From UBA3839 sp902776985 (GTDB lineage Bacteria; Bacteroidota; Bacteroidia; Bacteroidales; Bacteroidaceae): 64,000 nucleotides of DNA. Positions 14,897 through 23,315 of the stretch are shown one piece after another; position 1 is the stretch's first letter; every line of letters starts with the position of its first letter. The stretch is taken from the NCBI GenBank assembly GCA_902776985.1, contig CACYSD010000002.1, positions 73,080 through 137,079 on the forward strand. The letters run 5' to 3'. Under the pieces are notes generated by a model. It did not search any database, was not told the DNA's origin, and saw only the letters and a program-made list of their open reading frames with translations. Position numbers and translations under genes: made by a program.

Positions 14897-17436
14897 TATA
14901 CTTCTTCGAGTTTTTTACCGTCCTTCTCACCGTAGCCATAACCATAGCCGTAACCGTATCCATAGCCATAGCCGTAACCATAGCCCTTGCGTCCATAACC
15001 ATAGCCCTTCTTGCCATAGCCGTAGTAGTGACCATATCCACCGCCACCATGTTCCTTAACAGCATTGAAGATTACATTCATGTTAGGCAGGCGCTTCTCT
15101 TCATAGAGTTCGTTGATGAGGTCGCAGTCAGCCTTGAGTGAGTAATTAGCACGGATAATATAGAGACTTGCATCTGCCAGCTTACCAATAGAGAGTGTAT
15201 CGGCAACAAGTCCGATAGGTGCTGTATCGAGCAAGATGTAATCGTATTTAGAACGCAGGTATTCAATTGCCACCTTCAGGTTCTCACGTTCGAGCAACTC
15301 GGCTGGGTTTGGTGGGATAGGACCTGCAGGAAGGATGTCAAGATTGTCGTTAATACCTGAATTCTGGATGAGAGTGTCGATATATGCCACATCCTTAGGA
15401 TCGTGAGAGAGGAAGTTGGAAATACCCTTCTCTGTATCTGAAAGGTCGAACAGACCAGCAAGACGTGGCTTACGGATATCAAGACCAATCACCAATACCT
15501 TCTTTCCTACGAAAGCGATACTTGCACCGAGGTTGGAGGCAATCACGGTCTTACCTTCACCAGACTGTGTAGATGTGAAGAGGAGTACATTCTCGCCTGG
15601 CTTGAGGATGAATGGGAGGTTAGAACGCAGAGTACGATAGACTTCCATCATGATACTATTGCGGTTCTCCTTGACAACCACAGTACGGTCACCCTTAACC
15701 AATGCCTTAACGAATGGGACAGAACCCAACATCGGAACTCGGCAGAGTTTGTCGAGGTCTTCCTTGCCAACGATTCTGAATCGAAGCATCTGACGCAGAT
15801 AGTGGTAAACAAATGGAAGGATGAATCCGAGGATGAATGCGAAAGCATAAATCAACTTGCGGTTTGGCGAGATTGGAGTGTTGCTTGTCACAGGCTCTTC
15901 AATCAGCTTGCCTTTATATGCTGAAGAAGCAAGAGTGATGGCGTTCTCCTCACGCTTCTGCAGGAGCATAAGGTAGAGGTCTGCCTTCAGTTTCTGCTGA
16001 CGGTCCATGTCAGCAAGTGCACGCTGCTTAGATGGTGCAGCAGAAATCTGGCTTGCGTATTTGTCAACCTGTCCCTTTACGTTCTTGCGCTCAATGGCAA
16101 GCTGACGTTTTGTACTTGCGATAGAGTACTTGATATTACGAGTCAGGTCTTCGAGTTCGCTCTCAAGCTGGAGTACAACAGGGTTAGAAGCAGAAGAGGT
16201 GCGGAGCAGTTTGTTGCGCTCACCTACCTTGGAGTTGTACTCTGCAATAACGTTTGTCAGAGCAACCTGAGTAAGACCGATATTCGATGGGATAATCTGA
16301 AGGTGGTTGTTTGGATTAGCCATGTACTCAGAGATGTAGTCAATGAGGTTGAGCTGAATGTCCACATCTACCAATTGCTTTTCATACAAGAGGTTCTGGG
16401 AAAGTGCAGTTCCGGCTTCAGCCTTGTCGTCGATAATACCCTGTTGAGTCTTATAGTTAGCCAACTGACCTTCTGTCATCTGGAGTTGTGATTCGATGAT
16501 GTCGAGACGCTCGTCAATGAACTTTGCTGTACGTGTTGCCTCGATTGTGTTGTCGATGCTTGCATCTTCGTTATAGACCTCAGCCAGACAAGTCAGATAA
16601 TCCTTTGCACGTTCACTGATATTGTCCTTCATTGAAATCTCTGCAATGGTAGTCATCTTTGAAGTTGGCTGAACAGACAACTTGGAAGTGAACATTGAAG
16701 CAGCATAGTCAATAGGGAAGATAGATGCAATCATAGGACGCTCCAGCCTGTATGGATCGGTGATACGGTCCTCGTCATTGATTGCATAGAGGTTAGCCTC
16801 AGCCGCATAATTGGCAAGAGCCTGGTTGCGATCGAGATAAATCACACCGAATGGAGTGTGAAGCTGAGCAGGGAAAGTGCTTACCTTCTTGGAGAGAAGC
16901 ATGTTCTTTCCGAAATATACAGAAGCCTTGACGCCCTTGCCTGCACCCTCGATTTCTACATCAAGAATGGTGCGGAGCGAATCCACATTCACAGAATCCA
17001 TATCGATGATGTATGGAGAATACTTGCGATAGACTTCCTGAGTTCTGATTCTACCATGAACATAGTAGCTTGTATACAACTTGAGCTTACGTACCACCAG
17101 CTTGTTGAGGGTACGAGTTGCAAGAACCTCGATTTCGTTGTCAAAACCGTTACTGCTGTTCATGAAACCAAGTTCGCTGAACGTGTTGCTGATGGATGAG
17201 TTATAGGATCTGCGTTGTTCACGATCCTTGATAAGCATCTTTGACGATACTTGGTAGACAGGAGTTGTATAGCGAAGATAGAGCCACGCCAATCCCATAC
17301 ATACAACTACAGATACTGCAATCCAATACTTATATCTAAGCAGCAAGGCCCATATAACCTTAATATCAAACCCTGATTCTTCTTTAACTAATTCGCTATC
17401 GTACTGTGAACTACGATTCTCTTGCAATTCGCTCAT
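14896..17436 (-). CDS. wzc: Wzc-type polysaccharide co-polymerase / bacterial tyrosine kinase
   Basis: 846 residues. Wzz domain at the N-terminus with a first membrane helix near 35-55 (YWIAVSVVVCMGLAWLYL), a long periplasmic coiled region (about 80-510), a second helix near 525 (LIYAFAFILGFILPFVYHYL), then the BY-kinase domain with Walker A SGEGKT, Walker A' VLVIGLDIRKPR and Walker B YDYILLDTAPIG. The C-terminal 45 residues hold 15 tyrosines, nine of them in an unbroken Tyr-Gly run; this is the autophosphorylation cluster. Controls chain length and export of capsule or exopolysaccharide. It has its own promoter at 17531-17561. No other export gene (wza, wzx, wzy) is nearby, which is unusual. 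Confidence 0.93.
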   Translation of the reverse strand: MSELQENRSSQYDSELVKEESGFDIKVIWALLLRYKYWIAVSVVVCMGLAWLYLRYTTPVYQVSSKMLIKDREQRRSYNSSISNTFSELGFMNSSNGFDNEIEVLATRTLNKLVVRKLKLYTSYYVHGRIRTQEVYRKYSPYIIDMDSVNVDSLRTILDVEIEGAGKGVKASVYFGKNMLLSKKVSTFPAQLHTPFGVIYLDRNQALANYAAEANLYAINDEDRITDPYRLERPMIASIFPIDYAASMFTSKLSVQPTSKMTTIAEISMKDNISERAKDYLTCLAEVYNEDASIDNTIEATRTAKFIDERLDIIESQLQMTEGQLANYKTQQGIIDDKAEAGTALSQNLLYEKQLVDVDIQLNLIDYISEYMANPNNHLQIIPSNIGLTQVALTNVIAEYNSKVGERNKLLRTSSASNPVVLQLESELEDLTRNIKYSIASTKRQLAIERKNVKGQVDKYASQISAAPSKQRALADMDRQQKLKADLYLMLLQKREENAITLASSAYKGKLIEEPVTSNTPISPNRKLIYAFAFILGFILPFVYHYLRQMLRFRIVGKEDLDKLCRVPMLGSVPFVKALVKGDRTVVVKENRNSIMMEVYRTLRSNLPFILKPGENVLLFTSTQSGEGKTVIASNLGASIAFVGKKVLVIGLDIRKPRLAGLFDLSDTEKGISNFLSHDPKDVAYIDTLIQNSGINDNLDILPAGPIPPNPAELLERENLKVAIEYLRSKYDYILLDTAPIGLVADTLSIGKLADASLYIIRANYSLKADCDLINELYEEKRLPNMNVIFNAVKEHGGGGYGHYYGYGKKGYGYGRKGYGYGYGYGYGYGYGYGYGEKDGKKLEEV
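14929..15000 (-). repeat. Degenerate hexanucleotide repeat encoding the Wzc Tyr-Gly tail
   Basis: Units of the form (TAC/TAT)(GGT/GGC/GGA) repeated about nine times without interruption, with two more short blocks up to about 15050. The codons alternate irregularly, but blocks such as CCATAG recur exactly, so slippage or recombination could change the tyrosine number in steps of six bases without shifting the frame. Confidence 0.85.
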
Positions 17437-17530
17437 ATTGAATAATATAAAGTTATAAGAATTAATTCAAAAAAATGTGATTTCTGAATAAATGCGTATA
17501 ATACCTTAATTGATAAATGCTAAATCCATG

Positions 17531-17561
17531 CAAAGGTAGGAATTAATTTTTGATTGGCAAA
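17531..17561 (-). promoter_or_regulatory. Promoter of wzc
   Basis: Minus strand TTTG (17561-17558), exactly 19 bp, then TACCTTTG (17538-17531): a full match to the Bacteroidetes consensus. The -33 half lies inside the 3' end of the upstream nucleotidyltransferase gene. The leader to wzc is about 90 bp. Confidence 0.78.
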
Positions 17562-18307
17562 TTAAAATCTGACAAAAACTTCTCTGCCTGCTGAAGCGTA
17601 TCGAGTTTTCCGACATCGATAATCCGCAAGTCAGACTGAGGAGAGAGCACCACATTTCCTTTGTCACAAACACTCAGATATAAGTCTATCACAGAGAAAC
17701 TACTACCCCACTCTGCCATCTGCGGCAGCATGGTCTTCGGGAAGATGTGGATGCCAGAGAAACTCTGACTATAGAACTTATCGGGATGCCCTGCATAGTC
17801 GTTTTCGCTGTACAATCCCTTGTATTCATTGGTATTGGCATTGTGCCAGCCCACAAGCCTATTGTCATCCTTGCGGGCAATCAGGCTACGTGAAGAATGT
17901 CGGTCGCTTGTCATCAGCACAGCACAGTCAGAAGCTGCATGGGAACGATAGAACTCTCCAAGGTCGGCATTGTGAAGAATATCGACATTGTGGACAAGTA
18001 TAGGTTCATCGCTGGCAAACAGAGGACCTGCCTTCTTGATGGCTCCACCGGTGTTGAGCAGTTCCTGACGCTCATCGCTAATACGAATGTCTATACCAAA
18101 GTTCTGGTTGGTATTAAGGAAGTCGATAATTTGTTCGGCAAAATGATGTACATTAACCACGATATTCGTACATCCAGCCTTTTTCAGCCGCTCTATCTGA
18201 TGTTGCAGGAGCGGTTTTCCGCATACGTGCACCATAGCCTTCGGCATAGTCAATGTCAAAGGCTTCAATCTGGTTCCTAATCCTGCTGCAAGTATTAATG
18301 CGTTCAT
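17543..18307 (-). CDS. Sugar-1-phosphate nucleotidyltransferase, MurU-like
   Basis: 254 residues with the nucleotidyltransferase signature LILAAGLGTRLKPLTLTMPKAMVHVCGKPLL at residues 4-34, the base and sugar contacts LLNTGGAIKKAGPL near 85, and VHNVDILHNADL near 108. The short length without a hexapeptide-repeat domain fits MurU (N-acetylmuramate alpha-1-phosphate uridylyltransferase). It follows the AmgK-like kinase fusion by about 80 bp; AmgK plus MurU form the peptidoglycan amino-sugar recycling route that makes UDP-MurNAc. Mannose-1-phosphate guanylyltransferase is the main alternative. Confidence 0.8.
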   Translation of the reverse strand: MNALILAAGLGTRLKPLTLTMPKAMVHVCGKPLLQHQIERLKKAGCTNIVVNVHHFAEQIIDFLNTNQNFGIDIRISDERQELLNTGGAIKKAGPLFASDEPILVHNVDILHNADLGEFYRSHAASDCAVLMTSDRHSSRSLIARKDDNRLVGWHNANTNEYKGLYSENDYAGHPDKFYSQSFSGIHIFPKTMLPQMAEWGSSFSVIDLYLSVCDKGNVVLSPQSDLRIIDVGKLDTLQQAEKFLSDFNLPIKN

Positions 18308-18321
18308 GTGCTAAGTGAAGA

Positions 18322-18374
18322 GTGAAGTGATAGTACCGGAGAACAGAGTGAAGTGTGAAGTGATAGTACCGGAG
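18322..18374 (+). repeat. Direct repeat in the kinase-nucleotidyltransferase spacer
   Basis: GTGAAGTGATAGTACCGGAG occurs twice (18322-18341 and 18355-18374) with 13 bp between the copies, flanked by GTGAAGA-type short repeats like those at 13680, 25270 and 59280. Confidence 0.8.
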
Positions 18375-18388
18375 GACACGGAACAAAA

Positions 18389-19843
18389 TTAGAATGATTG
18401 ATGTATATTTTGTTCTCTATGGTGGAGGGAGATGGAGACTCCGAATTTCTGATGGAGGTGTTCTGCAAGATGCTGGGCAGAATACACACTACGATGCTGT
18501 CCTCCCGTGCAACCGAAGGCAAACTGAAGGTGGGTAAATCCACGGTTAATGTATCGTTGAACATGAAAATCAGCCAACTTATACACACTTTCCAGGAAAG
18601 TAAGAATCTCTCCGTCCTTTTCAAGGAAATCAATCACAGGCTTGTCCAACCCCGTGAGTTGTTTGTACTCATCGTAACGTCCGGGATTGTTGCTGCTGCG
18701 GCAATCAAACACATATCCGCCACCGTTTCCGCTTTCGTCTGCCGGAATGCCTTTCTTATAAGAAAAAGAGTAAATCGTGACATGGAGCGAAGGTTTTTCG
18801 CCACTTACAGAAGTGCTGTGTGCAAGTTGCTGATTCTGCTTCGAACCAAGCTCCACAAGCTGATGGGCAATAGACTTCAAATAAGGATAAGCATCAACCG
18901 TCCCCTTCTCTATCAACTCATTCAGATTGCGCAGAGCAACTGGGATGCTTTGAATGAAATACTGCTTGCGTTCCCAAAGTCCGCGATAGCCGTATGCTCC
19001 TAAGACCTGCAGAGTGCGGAAGAGCACAAACAGGCTCAGTAGCTTCTCAAATGTCTCTCGGGGAATGTCAACATAGCGCCGCAGAGACTCAAGATACACA
19101 TCGATGAGTTTACTGCGGAGGGCTGGCGAATAATTGGCAGAAGCCTGCCACAGGAACGATGCCACATCATAATATATAGGTCCCTTGCGTCCTCCCTGAA
19201 AATCGATGTAGTAAGGACGTCCCTCCTTGAGCATCACATTCCTTGCCTGGAAATCGCGATACATAAACCCCTGCTCTTCAACAGAAAGTATATCGTCGGC
19301 AAGATGAACGAAATCCGCTTCAAGCGACAACTCATTGAACTCCAGTCCCGACAACTTCAGATAGCAGTACTTGAAGTAATTGAGGTCGAACATCACAGAT
19401 GTACGATCCATTTCCCTGGTCGGATAGCATTGGCTGTAGATATAGTCGTTGGCGCACTTGAATTGGAATGCAGGCAGTTCACTCATCACCAATTGAAGCA
19501 TGACTTGAGCCATCTCGCCATACTCGCCGTTCGCCCTGTCGTCATTGATGAAGCCGTACAGAGAGCGGTCGCCCAAGTCTTCCTGGAGAATGCACAATCC
19601 GCTTTCGTCAATGGCATAGACAGCAGGCACAGGCAGATGGCGTGCTGCCATAGACAAAGCCAGATTGTAGAAAGCTCTGTTTTCCTCGGCAGAGGTGCCA
19701 ATGACACCAATCATGGTTTTACCGCCTTCTTCCGTGATGCGGTAGTAGCAGCGGTTGCTCCCTGCCCCAGGGAGTTTGTCCAGCTTAACGGGAGTTTTCC
19801 CGAACGTGTTCTGGTAGAGTTCTATCAATCCTTGCGTTTCCAT
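18389..19843 (-). CDS. AmgK-like amino-sugar kinase fused to a RapZ C-terminal domain
   Basis: 484 residues in two parts. Residues 1-335 are an aminoglycoside-phosphotransferase-type kinase: GAGSNRCYYRI near 25, ILQEDLGDRSLY near 108, catalytic RDFQARNVML near 196, and metal-binding YYIDFQGGRKGPIYYDVASFLW near 211. The RDxxxRNxM...DFQ...GPxxYD pattern is that of AmgK, the anomeric MurNAc/GlcNAc kinase. Residues 351-480 are the C-terminal half of RapZ (LHVTIYSFSYKKGIP; GGYVFDCRSSNNPGR; FGCTGGQHRSVYSAQHLAEHL). The RapZ N-terminal P-loop half is absent. In E. coli this RapZ half binds GlcN6P and small RNAs. It overlaps the ABC permease gene by 19 bp and is followed by the MurU-like gene. Confidence 0.88.
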   Translation of the reverse strand: METQGLIELYQNTFGKTPVKLDKLPGAGSNRCYYRITEEGGKTMIGVIGTSAEENRAFYNLALSMAARHLPVPAVYAIDESGLCILQEDLGDRSLYGFINDDRANGEYGEMAQVMLQLVMSELPAFQFKCANDYIYSQCYPTREMDRTSVMFDLNYFKYCYLKLSGLEFNELSLEADFVHLADDILSVEEQGFMYRDFQARNVMLKEGRPYYIDFQGGRKGPIYYDVASFLWQASANYSPALRSKLIDVYLESLRRYVDIPRETFEKLLSLFVLFRTLQVLGAYGYRGLWERKQYFIQSIPVALRNLNELIEKGTVDAYPYLKSIAHQLVELGSKQNQQLAHSTSVSGEKPSLHVTIYSFSYKKGIPADESGNGGGYVFDCRSSNNPGRYDEYKQLTGLDKPVIDFLEKDGEILTFLESVYKLADFHVQRYINRGFTHLQFAFGCTGGQHRSVYSAQHLAEHLHQKFGVSISLHHREQNIHQSF

Positions 19844-21024
19844 ATTGACATCACTTTAGAACGGACTGCAATAACATTGAGAACGGAAACCAGCAGGAGC
19901 AATCCCACACCTACGACAACGGCAATAAGCATTGACGGTGTTTCCATATTGGGGAAGAAAGTCTCAAACAGACCCAGATACTGCTGACGGATGATAATAA
20001 GCACTACGAAAGCCAGCACGAACACCAGCACGTTGAGACCGATGGTCAATATCTGGTATGGCATCGACACTCGTGCAGGGCTATATCCCACCAGCAGGAG
20101 GTTCTCCAGTTTGGAGCTGTTCTTCTGTACTAGCAGGTAAACGCTGAGCATGAGGATATAGAATGCCAGCACACTTATTATCAGTCCCACTCCCATCACA
20201 ATTCCCACAATCACTCTGAGGATGAAAGTCGTCTTGGATGCATCCAGTTTGTCTTCATCAGTCAGGTAGTTGTGTTCTTTCAGGTAGCGGGTGATATTCT
20301 CGTCGGTAGGATTGTTGACTTGCAGAATCAGTCGGGTTGCATCACCTTGGCGTCCGGATGAATAGTAATCGTTTGCCCACTGCATGAACGCCTGTGGCAC
20401 GAGAATGGTATTGAGGCGGTTGCTGAATCCCACGATGCGACCCTCGTAGTTGTCACGGAATCCGTTGCTGCGGATCACTATGCTCAGGCGTATGCTTCCG
20501 AGTATTCCTTCCGAAAGCGTAGGCATGTTACGGCTCTGGGCATAACCGAAATTATACAGGTCGAGATAGTTGCGAGGCAGGATAATCGGAATCTTCTGAT
20601 CACCCTCTGTATAGTCCCATTCACCTGCATGGACATCAACAAACTCATCAGGAACAGACTCGAAGAACATATCCGTGGAGAAACGCACGAAGCCCTCAAT
20701 GTCAAATCCGGCATACACATCGAAGCTTGAAGCCGTGAATGCGCCAAGTTTCTCCACGAACGGCTGCTGCTGGAGTTCCTCTATTTCCGATTTTGAGAAC
20801 GAAGTCGATGAGCCTACTATCGAACCGATGGTGTTCACCTCTTTGTTGATGATGAGATAGTCTTCCTTCATGAAGCTGTCCTCACTCGTATAGACCGACT
20901 GTGTATCAGTATAGAATTGCACGCCAAGCAGAATGATGAGCATACCCACGAGGTTTGCGAAGAAGAATCCCACAAACTGCGGTATGCTGATGTGCTGACG
21001 CAATAGTTTCCAGACAAGTGCCAT
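19825..21024 (-). CDS. ABC transporter permease, FtsX/MacB-like
   Basis: 399 residues. One membrane helix near 17-38 (VGFFFANLVGMLIILLGVQF), an extracytoplasmic domain of about 220 residues, then three helices near 267-292, 318-345 and 370-392: the topology of the MacB/FtsX/LolCE class, which transmits ATP-driven motion rather than passing small solutes. The ATPase gene ends 2 bp upstream, so the two form a pair. Cargo unknown; lipoprotein, cell-wall hydrolase control or peptide export are all possible for this class. Confidence 0.85.
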   Translation of the reverse strand: MALVWKLLRQHISIPQFVGFFFANLVGMLIILLGVQFYTDTQSVYTSEDSFMKEDYLIINKEVNTIGSIVGSSTSFSKSEIEELQQQPFVEKLGAFTASSFDVYAGFDIEGFVRFSTDMFFESVPDEFVDVHAGEWDYTEGDQKIPIILPRNYLDLYNFGYAQSRNMPTLSEGILGSIRLSIVIRSNGFRDNYEGRIVGFSNRLNTILVPQAFMQWANDYYSSGRQGDATRLILQVNNPTDENITRYLKEHNYLTDEDKLDASKTTFILRVIVGIVMGVGLIISVLAFYILMLSVYLLVQKNSSKLENLLLVGYSPARVSMPYQILTIGLNVLVFVLAFVVLIIIRQQYLGLFETFFPNMETPSMLIAVVVGVGLLLLVSVLNVIAVRSKVMSIWKRKD

Positions 21025-21026
21025 AG

Positions 21027-21671
21027 TTATAACTTCAATATCGTGTCGTAGTGAATTTCCATATGTTTGCCGATGCTCGTGACAATGACTCCTGCGCCCT
21101 GTCGTTTTGCCTCAGTGGTGAGGATATCAGCCATTATATTGCTGTTGTCGTCATCAAGGTGGCTGATTGGCTCGTCAACAAATACAAAGTCAAAAGGCTG
21201 GCAGAGAGTGCGGATCATAGCCACACGCTGCTGCTGACCAAACGACATCCGTCCGATTTTAGCACCGCGCTTCTCGGCAATGCCAAGCATTTCGAACCAA
21301 GTATTTATCTGTGACTCGCTCTGGAAATGTGTGAGGTTGTTCTTGATAAGCACATTTTCCATAGCTGTCAATTCAGGAAACAGTCGCAGTTCCTGCCAGA
21401 GCAAAGCGATATTAGACCTGCGGATATTCACCCACTGGCTTACTTTGTACTTGCATATGTCTTCACCGTCGAAGAGAATGTCGCCGTCGTAGTCGTGGCG
21501 ATAGCCGAAGATATAGCTGCAGAGCGACGACTTTCCTGTACCTGAGTTGGCTTCAACAAGGTAGGTATTTCCGCGGCTGAGCTTCACATCGCTCATCCAC
21601 ACATCGCTGTGGATGTCGCTGTTGCCTCGGAACACCTGCGGAAGTACCTGCCTAAGTTCGATTTCGTTCAT
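21027..21671 (-). CDS. ABC transporter ATP-binding protein
   Basis: 214 residues. Walker A ANSGTGKSSL near residue 41, Q-loop LLWQELRLFPELTAMENV near 91, signature MSFGQQQRVAMIR near 142, Walker B FDFVFVDEPISHLDDD near 159. The signature is SFGQQQ rather than LSGGQQ. Partner of the FtsX-like permease immediately downstream. Same strand as, and 13 bp after, the DUF4836 lipoprotein gene. Confidence 0.92.
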   Translation of the reverse strand: MNEIELRQVLPQVFRGNSDIHSDVWMSDVKLSRGNTYLVEANSGTGKSSLCSYIFGYRHDYDGDILFDGEDICKYKVSQWVNIRRSNIALLWQELRLFPELTAMENVLIKNNLTHFQSESQINTWFEMLGIAEKRGAKIGRMSFGQQQRVAMIRTLCQPFDFVFVDEPISHLDDDNSNIMADILTTEAKRQGAGVIVTSIGKHMEIHYDTILKL

Positions 21672-21684
21672 TAAATAGAATTAA

Positions 21685-23274
21685 TTACATATTATTTTCG
21701 AAGAACTCATTGAGAATACCCATGTAGAGCGCGAGGATATTCTTAGAGTTGTCTGTAACTGTGAATCGTGCAGAGCCGTGCATCTTGTTGTCACCCTTTG
21801 CGATAATCACGTCGAGCATTTCAATAGCTGTCTTTGCCTCAGAAGGGATGTGAGCAGCCATTCCTGACTCTTTCATGATGGCATTCATCAGTTTCTTCAC
21901 GTTGAAGTAGAAGAAGCTTGTAGATGCCTTGATTTCGTCCTTGTACTTGTCAAGTGCTGAAGTTGTGCCGACAAAAAGGTTTGGAGAGAATCCCTTAAGC
22001 CCTGTGAAAACAAGGTTGTTCTGCTCGTTCACACCGAACACACAATTTGTATGCTCTGTTGTTACAGTCATATCACCTGTTTCCCAGTCCCAATCATGTT
22101 TCTCACTGGCTACATCAAGCTGATAGATATTGCCCATCAGAGGAGTTACAACCACATCGTCTGCCTTGAAGTTCTTGTCGAAATCCTTCATGAAGTCTGC
22201 ATTCGAAACCTTGGCTGCCGCTACGAAGAAATCGAGGAAATCACTCTCTTCCATATTTTCGAACTTGCAGTTGAAAGCTGCTGCACAGTCGCCGTTGAAA
22301 GAACTCATCAATTTCATTACGTCAATGCCAAGAGTCTGCTCAAGCACGATGAACGCCTCCTTAGTTTTCTTGTCTTTGTTCATCTGATCGACAATCGACT
22401 TGCCGTCAAATGCAACACCTAGCCATCCGATGCAGTCAACAGTAGCCAAGTTCATATAGTCACCTGCGAGAGTCTTGCTCTTGGCTGCGTTAGCTTCGAG
22501 CTTCTTCTGAGCCTCGTCGTTTGAGCCATACTGCTCAAAGTCGATTCTCATCTCACCCTTGTCGAAGGTAAGTGTGCTCAGCAGGTTTATATCCTTGAGT
22601 TTCACACCACCTGTCATGGAAGTGATGTCTGTGCCTGTAGCTTCAAACAGAGCAGAAGGGATGATGCCCCAGTTCACCCAAAGCTTGGCGTCGCCGTCGG
22701 CATCACATATTTTATTATATGTATCAGTTTCAGTAAACGGATTCTCCTTCTTGAAGAGCTGCGAGAGTTTCACTTCGATGTTTGTATCAGCAAAACTGAA
22801 CAGAGTGAGGAAAGCATCGCCGTTGTATGCCATAGCTCCTCTTCCGTCAATCATCTGATGGATATCACCGCTCTCCTTGAATTTTGGCGAGAGGTTTGGC
22901 AACATGGTCTTGACAAAATCCTCGAACTTGCTCTCGCTATCCATGGCGAAGAGCATACCGAAGCAAGTGCGGTCGCCAGTAACGAAAACGTACATTGGCT
23001 TCTCTACGTCGAGTCCTGATTCAACAGGATCGCTGAGAAGTTTCTTGATATATTCAGCCTGCTTTGGAGTAGACTGCATTGAAGTCATTGTCTTGATTGC
23101 CTCGAGCACTTTCTTGTTGGTGTCGAAGTCACACTTCTCGACAATGCTCTTGAAATCCACCTCTGCCACTACCTTTGCATCAGCAGGAATTACCTTTACA
23201 TACTCGTTCTTGCTACATGAAGCGAAAGCAAAAACAATGACTGTAGCTAAAATTAATAACTTACTCTTTTTCAT
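21685..23274 (-). CDS. DUF4836 family lipoprotein
   Basis: 529 residues. Lipoprotein signal with lipobox FASC at residues 17-20. The rest matches the DUF4836 family of Bacteroidales (VIPADAKVVAEVDFKSIVEKC near 29, AMAYNGDAFLTLF, PLMGNIYQLDVAS). Function unknown in the family. Last visible gene before a tight ABC-transporter pair and the AmgK-RapZ_C gene, probably one transcript (gaps of 13 and 2 bp and one overlap). Confidence 0.85.
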   Translation of the reverse strand: MKKSKLLILATVIVFAFASCSKNEYVKVIPADAKVVAEVDFKSIVEKCDFDTNKKVLEAIKTMTSMQSTPKQAEYIKKLLSDPVESGLDVEKPMYVFVTGDRTCFGMLFAMDSESKFEDFVKTMLPNLSPKFKESGDIHQMIDGRGAMAYNGDAFLTLFSFADTNIEVKLSQLFKKENPFTETDTYNKICDADGDAKLWVNWGIIPSALFEATGTDITSMTGGVKLKDINLLSTLTFDKGEMRIDFEQYGSNDEAQKKLEANAAKSKTLAGDYMNLATVDCIGWLGVAFDGKSIVDQMNKDKKTKEAFIVLEQTLGIDVMKLMSSFNGDCAAAFNCKFENMEESDFLDFFVAAAKVSNADFMKDFDKNFKADDVVVTPLMGNIYQLDVASEKHDWDWETGDMTVTTEHTNCVFGVNEQNNLVFTGLKGFSPNLFVGTTSALDKYKDEIKASTSFFYFNVKKLMNAIMKESGMAAHIPSEAKTAIEMLDVIIAKGDNKMHGSARFTVTDNSKNILALYMGILNEFFENNM

Positions 23275-23315
23275 TTGTTTGATAAATTTAATTAAATTGA
23301 TAATTTATTTTGTGT

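Noticed and set aside
14929..15050. CRISPR-like repeat array
   Set aside because: The periodicity is six bases without spacers and lies in frame inside Wzc.
14818..15141. Plus-strand hydrophobic frame over the Wzc tail
   Set aside because: It is the complement of the Tyr-Gly repeat, giving repetitive Ile/Ala/Val; not a membrane protein.
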